Source: Candidatus Vagococcus giribetii (lineage in GTDB: Bacteria > Bacillota > Bacilli > Lactobacillales > Vagococcaceae). From it: a stretch of DNA of 64,000 nucleotides. Where the stretch lies: positions 124,001-188,000 of the forward strand of contig NZ_JAFLVX010000018.1 of the NCBI RefSeq assembly GCF_017316185.1, read 5' to 3'. A program made the translations under genes and the position numbers. Under the pieces are notes generated by a model. That model did not search any database. It saw only the letters and a list, made by a program, of their open reading frames with translations, and had not been told where the DNA came from. Numbering within the stretch: the stretch's first letter is position 1; each line of letters starts with the position of its first letter. This document shows positions 39,923 to 48,472 of this stretch, piece by piece.

Positions 39923-40705
39923 CTATTGGTTAAATAAATGCTTATGTAATCTTAACGAAAGTTCTTTTTCTATCAATTCTTCAAAACTAGGTAATCCATC
40001 AGTTGAGTCTACATCTATACCAACATTAGGTTGAAAACTACTTAATGAATGGTTGTATATTGTTACTTTCCTGCTCATAACATCCTCATCAGTAAAGTGA
40101 TTATCTGCACACCATTGTGAATAACCTTCTGAAGTATACATCTGCATGTGAGATATTCCAGATTTTGAGAATTTACCATAAACATATCTCATGTGACTGT
40201 ATATTTTATAACAATCTATTTTTATGGATTCTACTTCTTGGAGCTCACCGGCATGAAATAGCTTATTCCTATGAGATGCGACTTCTTGTGGTAGTGGATA
40301 AGGAAAAGTTTTATCTTCAGGATTTTTTCCAAAAATCATTAAAAAAGCTGCAGAGTAGGCTCCATAAATTCTTTCCGAACTTTTAAAAACTTTATCATAA
40401 GTATTATCAAGAATTGATGGTTTAATGTCATGGTTTATATTTAACACTGTTTTCACAAATTCTTTTCTAAAAATTTCTAGTGAAGTATAAATCCATCCAA
40501 AAGCTTCATAATAATTTTCATCAATAAATGATGATATTCCTTTATCGAAGTAAAGTGCATATCTAGGTGCCGCATTAAAAGCAGTCGTTTCATGACCATT
40601 GGGACATTTCAGATTTATGGTATCACTATTATCTAGAAAACCTTGAGCCGACATAAAAGTACCTTGAGAACATTGCTCGCAATTTGCTCGTATATTGAAG
40701 TCCAT
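39923..40705 (-). CDS. Zinc-ribbon protein with HEPN-like RNxxxH motif, function unknown
   Basis: A 260-residue protein I do not recognise as a named family. The N-terminus has C9-x2-C12 and C34-PNG-H38, a set of four possible zinc ligands. The middle is helical (FGWIYTSLEIFRKEFVKTVLN) and is followed by R146-N147-x3-H151 in ASHRNKLFHAGE, the pattern of HEPN-domain RNases. A short acidic C-terminal part ends the protein. The ATG at 40705 was chosen because GAGAGG is nine bases away; the ATG at 40714 abuts it. It stands alone between lepA and csbD, with no antitoxin gene next to it. It could be a toxin or defence RNase, or a stress protein; this is inference. Confidence 0.75.
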   Translation of the reverse strand: MDFNIRANCEQCSQGTFMSAQGFLDNSDTINLKCPNGHETTAFNAAPRYALYFDKGISSFIDENYYEAFGWIYTSLEIFRKEFVKTVLNINHDIKPSILDNTYDKVFKSSERIYGAYSAAFLMIFGKNPEDKTFPYPLPQEVASHRNKLFHAGELQEVESIKIDCYKIYSHMRYVYGKFSKSGISHMQMYTSEGYSQWCADNHFTDEDVMSRKVTIYNHSLSSFQPNVGIDVDSTDGLPSFEELIEKELSLRLHKHLFNQ

Positions 40706-40856
40706 TTTTAACATCCTCTCATTTGTATTTATTAAGTAAACTTAATAATTCTATTTTAAAAATCATACAATATGTATTGAATAAAGTAAAATAGCGAAAA
40801 ATACTTTAATTAATCACGTTTATCGGTATAGATGGTATTGCCATTTAAATAGGCAA

Positions 40857-40892
40857 AAAGAAGAACTCCTTAAACTAGGAAGTTCTTCTTTT
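40857..40892 (-). terminator. Terminator of the csbD-like gene
   Basis: AAAAAGAAGAACT and AGTTCTTCTTTTT arms form a strong stem with an A/T-rich tail on both sides, just past the stop of the csbD-like gene. Confidence 0.85.
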
Positions 40893-40902
40893 TGCTTTCA
40901 TT

Positions 40903-41103
40903 CTATTTATCATTATCTAATTGTTCTTTTACTTTGTCTTTAATTTCTTCGGCAGCATCTTTAATGTCTCCAGCAGCTTTTTTTAATTTCCCTTTGCCTT
41001 GATCAACCAAACCTTCTGCTTTAAGTTCTTGATTATTAGTAATATCACCGGTGACTTCCTTAACTTTCCCTTTAACTGAATCCGTAAATCCTTTGTCTGT
41101 CAT
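40903..41103 (-). CDS. CsbD family stress protein
   Basis: A 66-residue, highly charged, helical protein with the CsbD pattern: DSVKGKVKEVTGDIT near the N-terminus and a second copy-like GKGKLKKAAGDIKDAAEEIKDK. In Bacillus csbD belongs to the sigma-B general stress regulon; the molecular role is unknown. AGGAGG precedes the ATG. A sigma-A-like promoter is seen upstream, not a sigma-B one. Confidence 0.9.
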   Translation of the reverse strand: MTDKGFTDSVKGKVKEVTGDITNNQELKAEGLVDQGKGKLKKAAGDIKDAAEEIKDKVKEQLDNDK

Positions 41104-41138
41104 AGAAAAACCTCCTAATAATTTTTTACTACACAGTT

Positions 41139-41167
41139 AGTTTAACACGAATCCAAATAACTCTCAA
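41139..41167 (-). promoter_or_regulatory. Promoter of the csbD-like gene
   Basis: On the minus strand TTGAGA (41162-41167) and TAAACT (41139-41144) are 17 bases apart. Confidence 0.6.
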
Positions 41168-41236
41168 AAGATAGATTTGTCTATTAGTGAGCAAGTGAAA
41201 CACTATTCACACTCGTAGAATAGAGGGGATAGGTAT

Positions 41237-41273
41237 AAAAAACTGGTTTCAAGTTATAGATTCTCGAAACCAG
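41237..41273 (-). terminator. Terminator of the small membrane protein gene
   Basis: CTGGTTTC (minus) pairs with GAAACCAG over a 15-base loop and is followed by T6. It lies 16 bases past the stop of the 46-codon ORF. Confidence 0.8.
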
Positions 41274-41288
41274 CCATATTACTTATGT

Positions 41289-41429
41289 TTATTTATCTAG
41301 TCTACTAGCATAAGCGATACCTAGGACAACACCTAAGGATAAACCAATTGCCAGATTCTTCATTAAAAGCCCCAGGACAACTCCTACAGCTAATGAGCCT
41401 ACGTAAACAGTTACTTTATTTTTCTTCAT
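41289..41429 (-). CDS. 46-residue glycine-rich membrane peptide
   Basis: A short ORF read on the minus strand: basic start MKKNK, then an almost continuous hydrophobic stretch from V6 to A41 with regularly spaced Gly at 11, 16, 20, 29, 33 and 37, and a charged end (SRLDK). A Lys-Asn pair at 24-25 divides the hydrophobic part into two helices of 15-17 residues. AAAAAAGGAG lies ten bases before the ATG and a good terminator follows the stop, so it is probably real. The pattern resembles small glycine-zipper membrane proteins (YtxH or XpaC-like names are used loosely). It sits 22 bases after the beta-lactamase-like gene and may be its operon partner. Confidence 0.72.
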   Translation of the reverse strand: MKKNKVTVYVGSLAVGVVLGLLMKNLAIGLSLGVVLGIAYASRLDK

Positions 41430-41451
41430 CAAGATACAACTCCTTTTTTTA

Positions 41452-42624
41452 TTAACGTTGATCCATCTCTAACATCACTTCATCAATAAGCCATGCTAAG
41501 TCTGAAATTGATTTTTCACTATAACTCTCGTCATAGCCAACCGTCATAATCGTCAGATAGTAGGGGGTATGCTCATCTTTAACAAGGGAGATATCATTAC
41601 TCACTGTGTACATCGGCATCCAACCGGTTTTATGAACCACATCGACACCAGGAAGTCCCACATCAACGCCGTCATCAAAGGTACTATCTTGCATCCAATT
41701 ATATAGCTTATTAATATTTTCACTAGAGTCTTTGTTCTCATTAACGAGTTTCATTGCTTTTGTCAAAATCTTAGCAGTTGAGAATACTCGATTATTAGGC
41801 GAAGTAGGGTCTAGTTCATGTAAATACTGGACAAAGGCCGGTTCACCAACATAATTTAACAGCATTAGATAAGCCACGTTGTCGCTATATCTAATAACGA
41901 GTTCAGCTAATTCTTCAATGGTATATTGAGTTCCAATTGGTTCAAATTGAATAATCCCTGTACCATCAATTTTAAAGCCCGCTGTATAGGTCAATTTAGT
42001 ATTTAAATCAATTTTTTGTTGATCTGCTAATGTCATAACATAAGTAATGAAGGGCAACTTAATGCTACTTGCTGTTCTCTTTACTTCATCTCCGTAAAAA
42101 CTATACGAGTACTTACTATCAACGGTCTCAAGATAGATACTTAAATCACCGCCATGCTCTGCGATAAACTTTTTAATCTCACTATCAAGGGTCTTCGTTA
42201 ATTCGTCTGCTGATAGCTTATTTTTTCTTTTAGCGTTTCTTTCATCAATATGTAGCTGTCTAGACTCTAAATAGCTTACTTCTATAAATCCTTTTGCAGG
42301 ATCGCTATCAATTTCAACCCAATCTTCTTTATTTGGAACAGGTTTGACAGTAACAACTGTTCCTTTAGGTAAGACGTCTTCACTAATTTCTTCACCAGTC
42401 ATCGTTTTTTTAGGGTAGATATCTTTTGTTACGACTTGCTCTTCATCAAAGATTGATTTTTCTTCAGTTTCTTTCTCTGATTGAGAAGTAGCTGTCTTTT
42501 CAACAGCAGCCACTTGAGTCGCATGTCGCATTTTCGCACTACTTTTTACTTTTTTAATAGAAATCACCGAAACTAACATTAATAAAACAACCAATCCTAA
42601 TAACACACTAACTTTCTTTTTCAT
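41452..42624 (-). CDS. Extracellular serine hydrolase of the class A beta-lactamase fold
   Basis: A 390-residue protein. Residues 5-24 form a signal anchor, a Ser/Glu-rich linker follows, 65-125 look like an SH3-like wall-binding domain (KGTVVTVKPV...GFIEVSYLES), and 140-390 is the penicillin-binding fold. S186-S187-I188-K189 gives the SxxK nucleophile, S247-D248-N249 the SDN and K332-T333-G334 the KTG triad. The ExxLN omega-loop Glu of true class A enzymes is not evident; LDPTSPNNR stands in that region. So it may bind or turn over wall peptides rather than degrade antibiotics. The ATG at 42624 was chosen; TTG at 42633 is an alternative. Confidence 0.85.
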   Translation of the reverse strand: MKKKVSVLLGLVVLLMLVSVISIKKVKSSAKMRHATQVAAVEKTATSQSEKETEEKSIFDEEQVVTKDIYPKKTMTGEEISEDVLPKGTVVTVKPVPNKEDWVEIDSDPAKGFIEVSYLESRQLHIDERNAKRKNKLSADELTKTLDSEIKKFIAEHGGDLSIYLETVDSKYSYSFYGDEVKRTASSIKLPFITYVMTLADQQKIDLNTKLTYTAGFKIDGTGIIQFEPIGTQYTIEELAELVIRYSDNVAYLMLLNYVGEPAFVQYLHELDPTSPNNRVFSTAKILTKAMKLVNENKDSSENINKLYNWMQDSTFDDGVDVGLPGVDVVHKTGWMPMYTVSNDISLVKDEHTPYYLTIMTVGYDESYSEKSISDLAWLIDEVMLEMDQR

Positions 42625-42668
42625 CAAATCCAACTCACAACTTTCTACTTTTTTTACACACTTATTAT

Positions 42669-42698
42669 ATTATAAGATGAAAACGATTGTTATTTCAA
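42669..42698 (-). promoter_or_regulatory. Promoter of the beta-lactamase-like gene
   Basis: On the minus strand TTGAAA (42693-42698) is 18 bases from TATAAT (42669-42674). Confidence 0.6.
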
Positions 42699-42834
42699 CA
42701 ACACACCTCTTTTTTCTCACTTTGTCTTTTAATAACTAATGAATTTCTAACCTTTATTTATTCCAACTATTAATTATGTTACTATAAAACTCGTCTTAAA
42801 GACTTCAATAAACAAAAGGAGGTACTAGTATCTC

Positions 42835-44019
42835 ATGTTTTTTACAACCAAAAAAGCAATTCTCGCTAGTATTCTGTTACTACTCGCAGTAGCTGCGGCA
42901 ATCGGTTTGTACTTTTGGGAAATACCGACTACAAAAAATACAACAAGTAGTACATCTTCTAAGGAAACTGCAATGATAGAAGAAAGTAAGCCAGCTAAAC
43001 CAACTGTTGAAGAGCAATTAAAAACCATCATCTCAGACATGACTTTGGACCAAAAAATTGGCCAACTCTTTCTAGCTAGGGTTCCTGAAACCAATCAAAT
43101 CGAAGATATTAAAACCTACCATTTAGGTGGTTACTTACTTTTTGGACGAGATGTTCAGAATGAAACGACTGAAAGTCTAACAAAAAAAATAGCTTCTTAT
43201 CAAGAGGCCGCAGATTTCCCACTTTTAATCGGCATGGATGAAGAGGGCGGGACAGTATCAAGACTTAGTCAAAACGAAAACATCCTAAAAGAACCCTTTA
43301 AATCGCCTCAAGCTATTTATCAAGCTGATGGTCTAGAAGGGATTAAAACAGATATTGACCAAAAAGCTACTTTATTTAAACAATTAGGGATTCATATTGG
43401 CTTGTTTCCAGTTGCTGATATTTCAACTGATACCAACAGTTTTATATACAATCGAACCATTGGCTTAGACGTAGAGGGGACAAGTCAATACGTGGTTGAA
43501 GTTGTAAAAGAGCTCAACAAAAATCACATTGGCTCCACTCTAAAGCATTTTCCTGGTTCTGGAGAAACTCAAGACACTCATACTGAAATCGTTCGAGATA
43601 CTCGCTCATTAGAAGAACTCAAGAAGAATTCGATTCCACCATTTCAAGCAGGTATTGAAGCAGGTGCTGACAGTGTCTTAGTGTCTCATAATATTGTAGA
43701 AGCTATAGATAAACATGTACCGGCGTCAATTTCACCAAAAATTCACGAGATACTTCGTGATGAGTTAAAATTTAATGGTGTGACCATGACAGATGACATG
43801 GATATGAACGGTCTATCCGATTTTATTTCTCAAGAACAAGCGGCATTATCTGCACTAAAAGCAGGAAATGACATGATTCTTTCCTCATCGTATCAAAAAC
43901 AAATTCCTGTGATAAAGTCTGCCGTTCAATCAGGTGATTACCCTGAAGCACAACTAGACGAGTCTGTCTTAAGAATCCTCACATGGAAACATAAATTAGG
44001 ACTAATCAGCCTAAATTAA
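42835..44019 (+). CDS. Glycoside hydrolase family 3, beta-N-acetylhexosaminidase-like
   Basis: A 394-residue GH3 enzyme on the outer face of the membrane. Residues 8-27 are an N-terminal membrane anchor without a lipobox Cys. The GH3 TIM barrel includes the substrate motif KHFPGSGETQDTHTE near 236 (the D-S/T-H dyad of NagZ-type enzymes) and the nucleophile region MTDDMDMNG near 320. Such enzymes release GlcNAc from peptidoglycan fragments. It is divergent from the beta-lactamase-like gene and close to murE and a PBP gene, consistent with a wall-remodelling role. AAAGGAGG precedes the ATG. Confidence 0.88.
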   Translation: MFFTTKKAILASILLLLAVAAAIGLYFWEIPTTKNTTSSTSSKETAMIEESKPAKPTVEEQLKTIISDMTLDQKIGQLFLARVPETNQIEDIKTYHLGGYLLFGRDVQNETTESLTKKIASYQEAADFPLLIGMDEEGGTVSRLSQNENILKEPFKSPQAIYQADGLEGIKTDIDQKATLFKQLGIHIGLFPVADISTDTNSFIYNRTIGLDVEGTSQYVVEVVKELNKNHIGSTLKHFPGSGETQDTHTEIVRDTRSLEELKKNSIPPFQAGIEAGADSVLVSHNIVEAIDKHVPASISPKIHEILRDELKFNGVTMTDDMDMNGLSDFISQEQAALSALKAGNDMILSSSYQKQIPVIKSAVQSGDYPEAQLDESVLRILTWKHKLGLISLN

Positions 44020-44047
44020 AAGAGATGTCCTTAAAAGCATCTCTTTT
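44019..44047. terminator. Terminator after the GH3 gene
   Basis: AAGAGATG and CATCTCTT pair across an 11-base loop, followed by a T tract; the reverse strand also has a T-rich side. Confidence 0.85.
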
Positions 44048-44049
44048 TG

Positions 44050-44226
44050 TTATTCCTTCTCTAATTCAACTGTCATGGTCCCAATTGTTTTATCACTACT
44101 TGAACCATCTTTTTTTCTAGTCAAGACAATTTTGTTTTTACAGATTGAACAAGATATATAGTAAATTTCTATGATACTAATTGGCTTGATTGTTTGATTA
44201 ACAACATTTAGTTGCTTCTCAACAAT
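44050..44226 (-). pseudogene. Possible remnant ORF with a CSIC motif and no start codon
   Basis: On the minus strand about 62 codons are open between a TAG and a TAA. The last 58 read like a protein end, with ...PISIIEIYYISCSICKNKIV... and a charged tail ...VELEKE. There is no ATG, GTG or TTG in the open stretch before the final few codons, and no ribosome site. It may be the 3' end of a lost gene or chance. The rest of the 349-base interval between the GH3 gene and murE shows only the murE promoter. Confidence 0.25.
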
Positions 44227-44319
44227 GTATATTAGTATACAAAACTAACGTTATGTATATACTTATTCGTTTTTTTAATTAAATCCCGTGAGTTTAATCG
44301 CAAGTATTCAAATGATTTA

Positions 44320-44328
44320 TGGTAAAAT
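44320..44328 (+). promoter_or_regulatory. Extended -10 promoter of murE
   Basis: TGG precedes TAAAAT (44323-44328), 40 bases upstream of the chosen murE start. No clear -35 was seen. Confidence 0.45.
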
Positions 44329-44368
44329 AGCTTTAATCATTAAAAAGATAAAGATTAAGGTGTTGACC

Positions 44369-45883
44369 ATGACAATAAAATTAAAAGAAATAGAAGCTTT
44401 ATTAAAAAAAGAAAACTTATTAAAAGAATTTGTTACTAGTAACGGTTGGTTTTATAACCTACCCGTTTCAGATAAAGAATTAACTCATATTTCCTATGAT
44501 TCAAGACAGGTAAACTCAGAGACATTATTCTTTTGTAAAGGATTGACCTTTAAAGAAGAGTACCTAGCCTCAGCAATTGAATTAGGTTTAGATTTTTACG
44601 TGTCAGAGACGCCTTACGAAGTGGAGTGCCAATTAGGGATTATTGTGACTGACATTAGAAAAGCCATGGCTTTGATTAGCATGCATTTTTATGATTTACC
44701 GCAAACCAATTTAACTTTAATTGGTTTTACAGGAACAAAAGGAAAAACAACAGCAGCTTACTTTACTAAGTTTATCTTAGATAAACATACCAATCATAAG
44801 ACAGCTATGTTTTCGACTATGAATACTACATTAGATGGAGAAACTTATTTCAAATCTGCTTTAACCACGCCAGAATCACTAGATCTATATCGCATGATGG
44901 CTAAGGCAGTTAGTAACGGCATGACTCATCTAATTATGGAAGTTTCATCACAAGCCTATAAACTTCAACGAGTGTATGGCCTAACTTTTGATGTAGGGAT
45001 TTTCTTAAATATTTCGCCAGATCATATTAGTCCTATAGAGCATCCTACTTTTGATGACTATTATTACTGTAAACGTCAATTGATCGAAAATTCTCGTTAC
45101 ATGATTTTAAATGGAGATACGACTGACTATCCTTTATTAAAAGAGATGACGGAAAGTCTTGAAGTGCCATATCTTTCATATAGTAGTAACAGAGAAGACT
45201 CCGACTATACATGGAGTAAACAACATGATGAGTTACTCACTTTTACTGTTGAATCTAACAAAGATCCTTTAAATATTAAAGATACTTACACGATTCAGTT
45301 AATGGGTGACTTTAATAAAGATAATGCGCTAGCTAGTATGATGACTGCAACTGTTGCTGGAGCAAGTCAAGAAGACTGTAAAGAAGGTTTAGCCGAAACT
45401 TTAGTCCCCGGAAGAATGGAGCATTTAACTCATCCAACAGGAGCTAATGTCTTTATTGATTACGCTCATAATTATTTGAGTTTAAAAAACTTATTGAGTT
45501 TTGCTAAAGAAACTCATCCAAACGGAAAAATCATTACTGTAATTGGTAGTACTGGTGACAAAGCGATTTCTAGACGAGCAGATTTTGGTAAAGTCTTAAC
45601 TGAATTAACTGACATTGCTATTTTAACTGCTGACGACCCTGCTTCTGAGGATCCTCGTAAAATAGCTGAAGAAATTAGTCAGGCTATAACAAAGGATGAA
45701 GTAGAGCAACTTATCATCATTGACCGACAAGAAGCGATTCAACAGGCCTTAAGTCTAGCCACTGCTAATGATTCGGTTGTTCTGGCAGGAAAAGGTCAAG
45801 ATAAATACCAAAAAATAGAGGGTGTTGATACACCATACCAAGGTGATTTTGAGATTGCTAAAGAGTGGATTGAGAGTCACTAA
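44369..45883 (+). CDS. murE: UDP-N-acetylmuramyl-tripeptide synthetase (L-lysine adding)
   Basis: Cytoplasmic Mur ligase of 504 residues that adds the third amino acid of the peptidoglycan stem. The ATP-binding GTKGKTT is near 121-127. The amino-acid-selecting motif reads DDPASEDP near 422 in place of the DNPR of meso-DAP enzymes, as in L-Lys-adding MurE of cocci. The ATG at 44369 was chosen because AAGGTG is six bases upstream; the in-frame ATGs further up overlap the promoter. The GNAT gene follows after 19 bases and may be co-transcribed. Confidence 0.93.
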   Translation: MTIKLKEIEALLKKENLLKEFVTSNGWFYNLPVSDKELTHISYDSRQVNSETLFFCKGLTFKEEYLASAIELGLDFYVSETPYEVECQLGIIVTDIRKAMALISMHFYDLPQTNLTLIGFTGTKGKTTAAYFTKFILDKHTNHKTAMFSTMNTTLDGETYFKSALTTPESLDLYRMMAKAVSNGMTHLIMEVSSQAYKLQRVYGLTFDVGIFLNISPDHISPIEHPTFDDYYYCKRQLIENSRYMILNGDTTDYPLLKEMTESLEVPYLSYSSNREDSDYTWSKQHDELLTFTVESNKDPLNIKDTYTIQLMGDFNKDNALASMMTATVAGASQEDCKEGLAETLVPGRMEHLTHPTGANVFIDYAHNYLSLKNLLSFAKETHPNGKIITVIGSTGDKAISRRADFGKVLTELTDIAILTADDPASEDPRKIAEEISQAITKDEVEQLIIIDRQEAIQQALSLATANDSVVLAGKGQDKYQKIEGVDTPYQGDFEIAKEWIESH

Positions 45884-45902
45884 GAATAAAGGAGAATAAA
45901 AA

Positions 45903-46340
45903 ATGATGTTACAAAACCGTGTGGCTAATGAAGTAGAACATCCACTAATCATTGATTTATGGGAACGTTCTGTTAGCCAAACACATTCCTTTTTAACACA
46001 AGAGGATCAAGCTTTTTTTAAAGAACATTTACCGAACTACTTGAATCAAGTAGAAGTCTTACTTTGGAAAGACGGCAAAGATATTATCGGATTCAGCGGG
46101 GTCACAAATGACAATTTGGATATGCTTTTTTTAGATCCTAATTTTATCGGTAAACAATACGGGAGTCATATTCTTAATTGGTTAGTAGCTAATAAAGGTG
46201 TGACACGACTAGATGTTAACGAGCAAAATGAAAAAGCAAAAGAGTTTTATCTTCAACATGGCTTTGTTGTTGCTTCTAGAAGCGACACAGATGGATTTGG
46301 AAAAAACTATCCTATTCTACACTTAGTTAAACAAGATTAA
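45903..46340 (+). CDS. GNAT family N-acetyltransferase
   Basis: A 145-residue acetyltransferase. The acetyl-CoA site is seen in LFLDPNFIGKQYGSHIL (Q/R-x-x-G-x-G/A-like, with KQYGS), and the C-terminal part has NEQNEKAKEFYLQHGFVV, the usual strand-helix ending of GNATs. It lies 19 bases after murE with AAAGGAG as ribosome site. The substrate is unknown. Confidence 0.85.
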   Translation: MMLQNRVANEVEHPLIIDLWERSVSQTHSFLTQEDQAFFKEHLPNYLNQVEVLLWKDGKDIIGFSGVTNDNLDMLFLDPNFIGKQYGSHILNWLVANKGVTRLDVNEQNEKAKEFYLQHGFVVASRSDTDGFGKNYPILHLVKQD

Positions 46341-46371
46341 ATAGAAGGTCTATTATGGCCTTCTATTTTTA
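46340..46371 (+). terminator. Terminator of murE-GNAT
   Basis: ATAGAAGG and CCTTCTAT arms are followed by T5. Confidence 0.85.
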
Positions 46372-46388
46372 TACCCAACTAATACATG

Positions 46389-46397
46389 TGTTATAAT
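46389..46397 (+). promoter_or_regulatory. Extended -10 promoter of the PBP5-type gene
   Basis: TGT is followed by TATAAT (46392-46397), 34 bases before the start codon. Confidence 0.5.
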
Positions 46398-46430
46398 ATA
46401 AAAAAAAGAAAAAAGAGAGTGTGTTTAATA

Positions 46431-48452
46431 ATGGAGAGAAAAAGGGCACGAAAACAACAAAAAAAGAATAAAAAAATAGTCTTTACCGTAGTTGGTATCT
46501 TAGGCGTGGGTGTTATTGCTGGAGGCAGTTACTTTGGCTATCAACACGTTCAAAAGAAAAAGAAAGAAGAGGCACTTAACTTATTTGTTGATAATCTTGA
46601 AAAAAGAGAATTTAACAAATTAGTGACAGCTTTTTCTAATGATAGTTTTAAGCAAGTGGGGATGACCAAAGAAGAGGTAATCGATAAATACAGCGCGATT
46701 TTTAATAGCATTGGATTATCTAAAATAGATGGAACGATTGATTCACCACTTAATAAGGATGATTTTTCCGTCAATGTTAAAATGGATACGCCTTTTGGTT
46801 CCTTAAAAGACCTTCATTATAAGGGAGAATTTGTTAAAGAGGGAAGTGACTACAAACTCTCTTGGAATTATTCTTTTATTTTCCCTGATATGGAAGAGGG
46901 GGACAAGGTGTTTATGAGCCATGAGATGCCTAAAAGGGGAACTATCTATGACATTAACAACAATCCCTTAGCAACGGAAACACAATACCCACAATACGGT
47001 ATCGTTCCTAAAGAGTTAGGAGAAGGGGATACAAAGACAGAGAACCTAAAAAAAATCAGTGACGAACTAGATATATCTGTAGATGACATTAATCAATCAC
47101 TGAGTCAAGGTTGGGTGAAAGAGGATTCTTTTGTGCCATTAAAAGTATTGTCTGGTGAGAAGAGTACAGCTGAAACCACCATTAACGGTTTACAAGTTCA
47201 AGGCATTAATAAGAGATATTACCCACTAAAAGAAGCTGCTGCCCATTTGATTGGCTATACAGGTAGTGTGACGGCTGAAGAAATTGAAAAAGACAGTTCC
47301 TTAAGTGGCTTTGATTCTGTTGGAAAAACAGGCTTGGAAGCGCAACTAGATAAAGAATTACGTGGTAGCCTTGGTGGAAAAATAGAAATCGTTGATAAAG
47401 AAGGGGCTCACAAGAAAACCTTGATTCAAAGTAAAGTTAAAGACGGCGAGGACGTTTACCTAACCATTGACGGTAATGTACAAACAGAGGCCTTTAAAGC
47501 CCTTAATAATTTACCCGGTTCAACTGTTGTCACTGAGCCTAAAAAAGGAGCCCTAAAAGCAGTTGTCAGCTCGCCTTCATATGATCCAAATGCCTTTGTT
47601 TTAGGTATGTCTGGAAAAGAATACGATGCCATCTCAAAAGATCCAAGCAATCCACTTTTAGCACGCTATTCAGTTGGCTATGCACCTGGTTCAACCTTTA
47701 AAACAATTACCGCAGCTATTGGTATTGATGAAAAAGTGACTACACCTGATAAACAACATACAATCGACGGTCTAAAATGGCAAAAAGATACTAGTTGGGG
47801 TGATTATTTCGTTACACGTGTTTCTGATGTGTCTCCTGTAACAATGGAAGATGCTTTAGTGTACTCGGATAATATCTATTTCTCTATGGAAGCTTTAGAA
47901 ATGGGTGCTAAAAATTATTTAACTGGTTTGAAAAAATTTCCTTTTGGTGAAAAAATGAATGTCGGCATTCCAATGACTCCTGCTCAGATCAGTAATGATG
48001 ATAACAAGATTGACTCTGATATCTTACTAGCAGATACGTCTTATGGACAGGGACAACTACTCATTAATCCAATCCAACAAGCAGTGATGTACTCAGCATT
48101 CCCTAATCAAGGGTCAGTCGTCATGCCTGTTATTAAGAAAGATGACAAAGCCAAAGTTATGAAAGACGTTGTGTCCAATCATGCTGCTCAATTAGTCACA
48201 CAAGCACTAATTCAAACAGTTGAAAATCCTAATGGAACAGCTCACATATTAGCAACAGGGAGTAATAACATTGCAGCAAAAACAGGGACTGCAGAAATCA
48301 AAGAAAAACAAGATACCAAAGGACAAGAAAATAGTTTCATTTTAGCTTATGACAGTGTAGAAGGAAACTATCTAGTTGTTAGCATGTTAGAGAATGCTAA
48401 AGATACATCAGCAGTTTCTCAAAACAAAGAGTTTATTCAATCACTTCATTAA
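46431..48452 (+). CDS. Low-affinity class B penicillin-binding protein (PBP5fm/MecA-like)
   Basis: A 673-residue D,D-transpeptidase. A basic N-terminus precedes a membrane anchor at about 17-37, then a MecA-type NTF2-like domain (about 45-160), the PBP dimerisation domain with RGTIYDINN near 175, and the transpeptidase domain. Active-site motifs are S421-T-F-K424, S479-D-N481 and K617-T-G619, spaced almost as in Enterococcus faecium PBP5. This subclass B3 keeps peptidoglycan cross-linking going at beta-lactam levels that block other PBPs, especially cephalosporins. No psr-type regulator gene is adjacent. The ribosome site before the ATG at 46431 is weak (GAGAG). Confidence 0.92.
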   Translation: MERKRARKQQKKNKKIVFTVVGILGVGVIAGGSYFGYQHVQKKKKEEALNLFVDNLEKREFNKLVTAFSNDSFKQVGMTKEEVIDKYSAIFNSIGLSKIDGTIDSPLNKDDFSVNVKMDTPFGSLKDLHYKGEFVKEGSDYKLSWNYSFIFPDMEEGDKVFMSHEMPKRGTIYDINNNPLATETQYPQYGIVPKELGEGDTKTENLKKISDELDISVDDINQSLSQGWVKEDSFVPLKVLSGEKSTAETTINGLQVQGINKRYYPLKEAAAHLIGYTGSVTAEEIEKDSSLSGFDSVGKTGLEAQLDKELRGSLGGKIEIVDKEGAHKKTLIQSKVKDGEDVYLTIDGNVQTEAFKALNNLPGSTVVTEPKKGALKAVVSSPSYDPNAFVLGMSGKEYDAISKDPSNPLLARYSVGYAPGSTFKTITAAIGIDEKVTTPDKQHTIDGLKWQKDTSWGDYFVTRVSDVSPVTMEDALVYSDNIYFSMEALEMGAKNYLTGLKKFPFGEKMNVGIPMTPAQISNDDNKIDSDILLADTSYGQGQLLINPIQQAVMYSAFPNQGSVVMPVIKKDDKAKVMKDVVSNHAAQLVTQALIQTVENPNGTAHILATGSNNIAAKTGTAEIKEKQDTKGQENSFILAYDSVEGNYLVVSMLENAKDTSAVSQNKEFIQSLH

Positions 48453-48472
48453 ATCAACAAGGAGAAAAGACT

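Noticed and set aside
40117-40386. Plus-strand frame of 89 codons antisense to the HEPN-like gene
   Set aside because: No ribosome site, and its composition is that of an antisense frame; not accepted as an antitoxin.
42678-42692. cre-like element TGAAAACGATTGTTA near the beta-lactamase-like promoter
   Set aside because: The right half fails the cre consensus at three positions.
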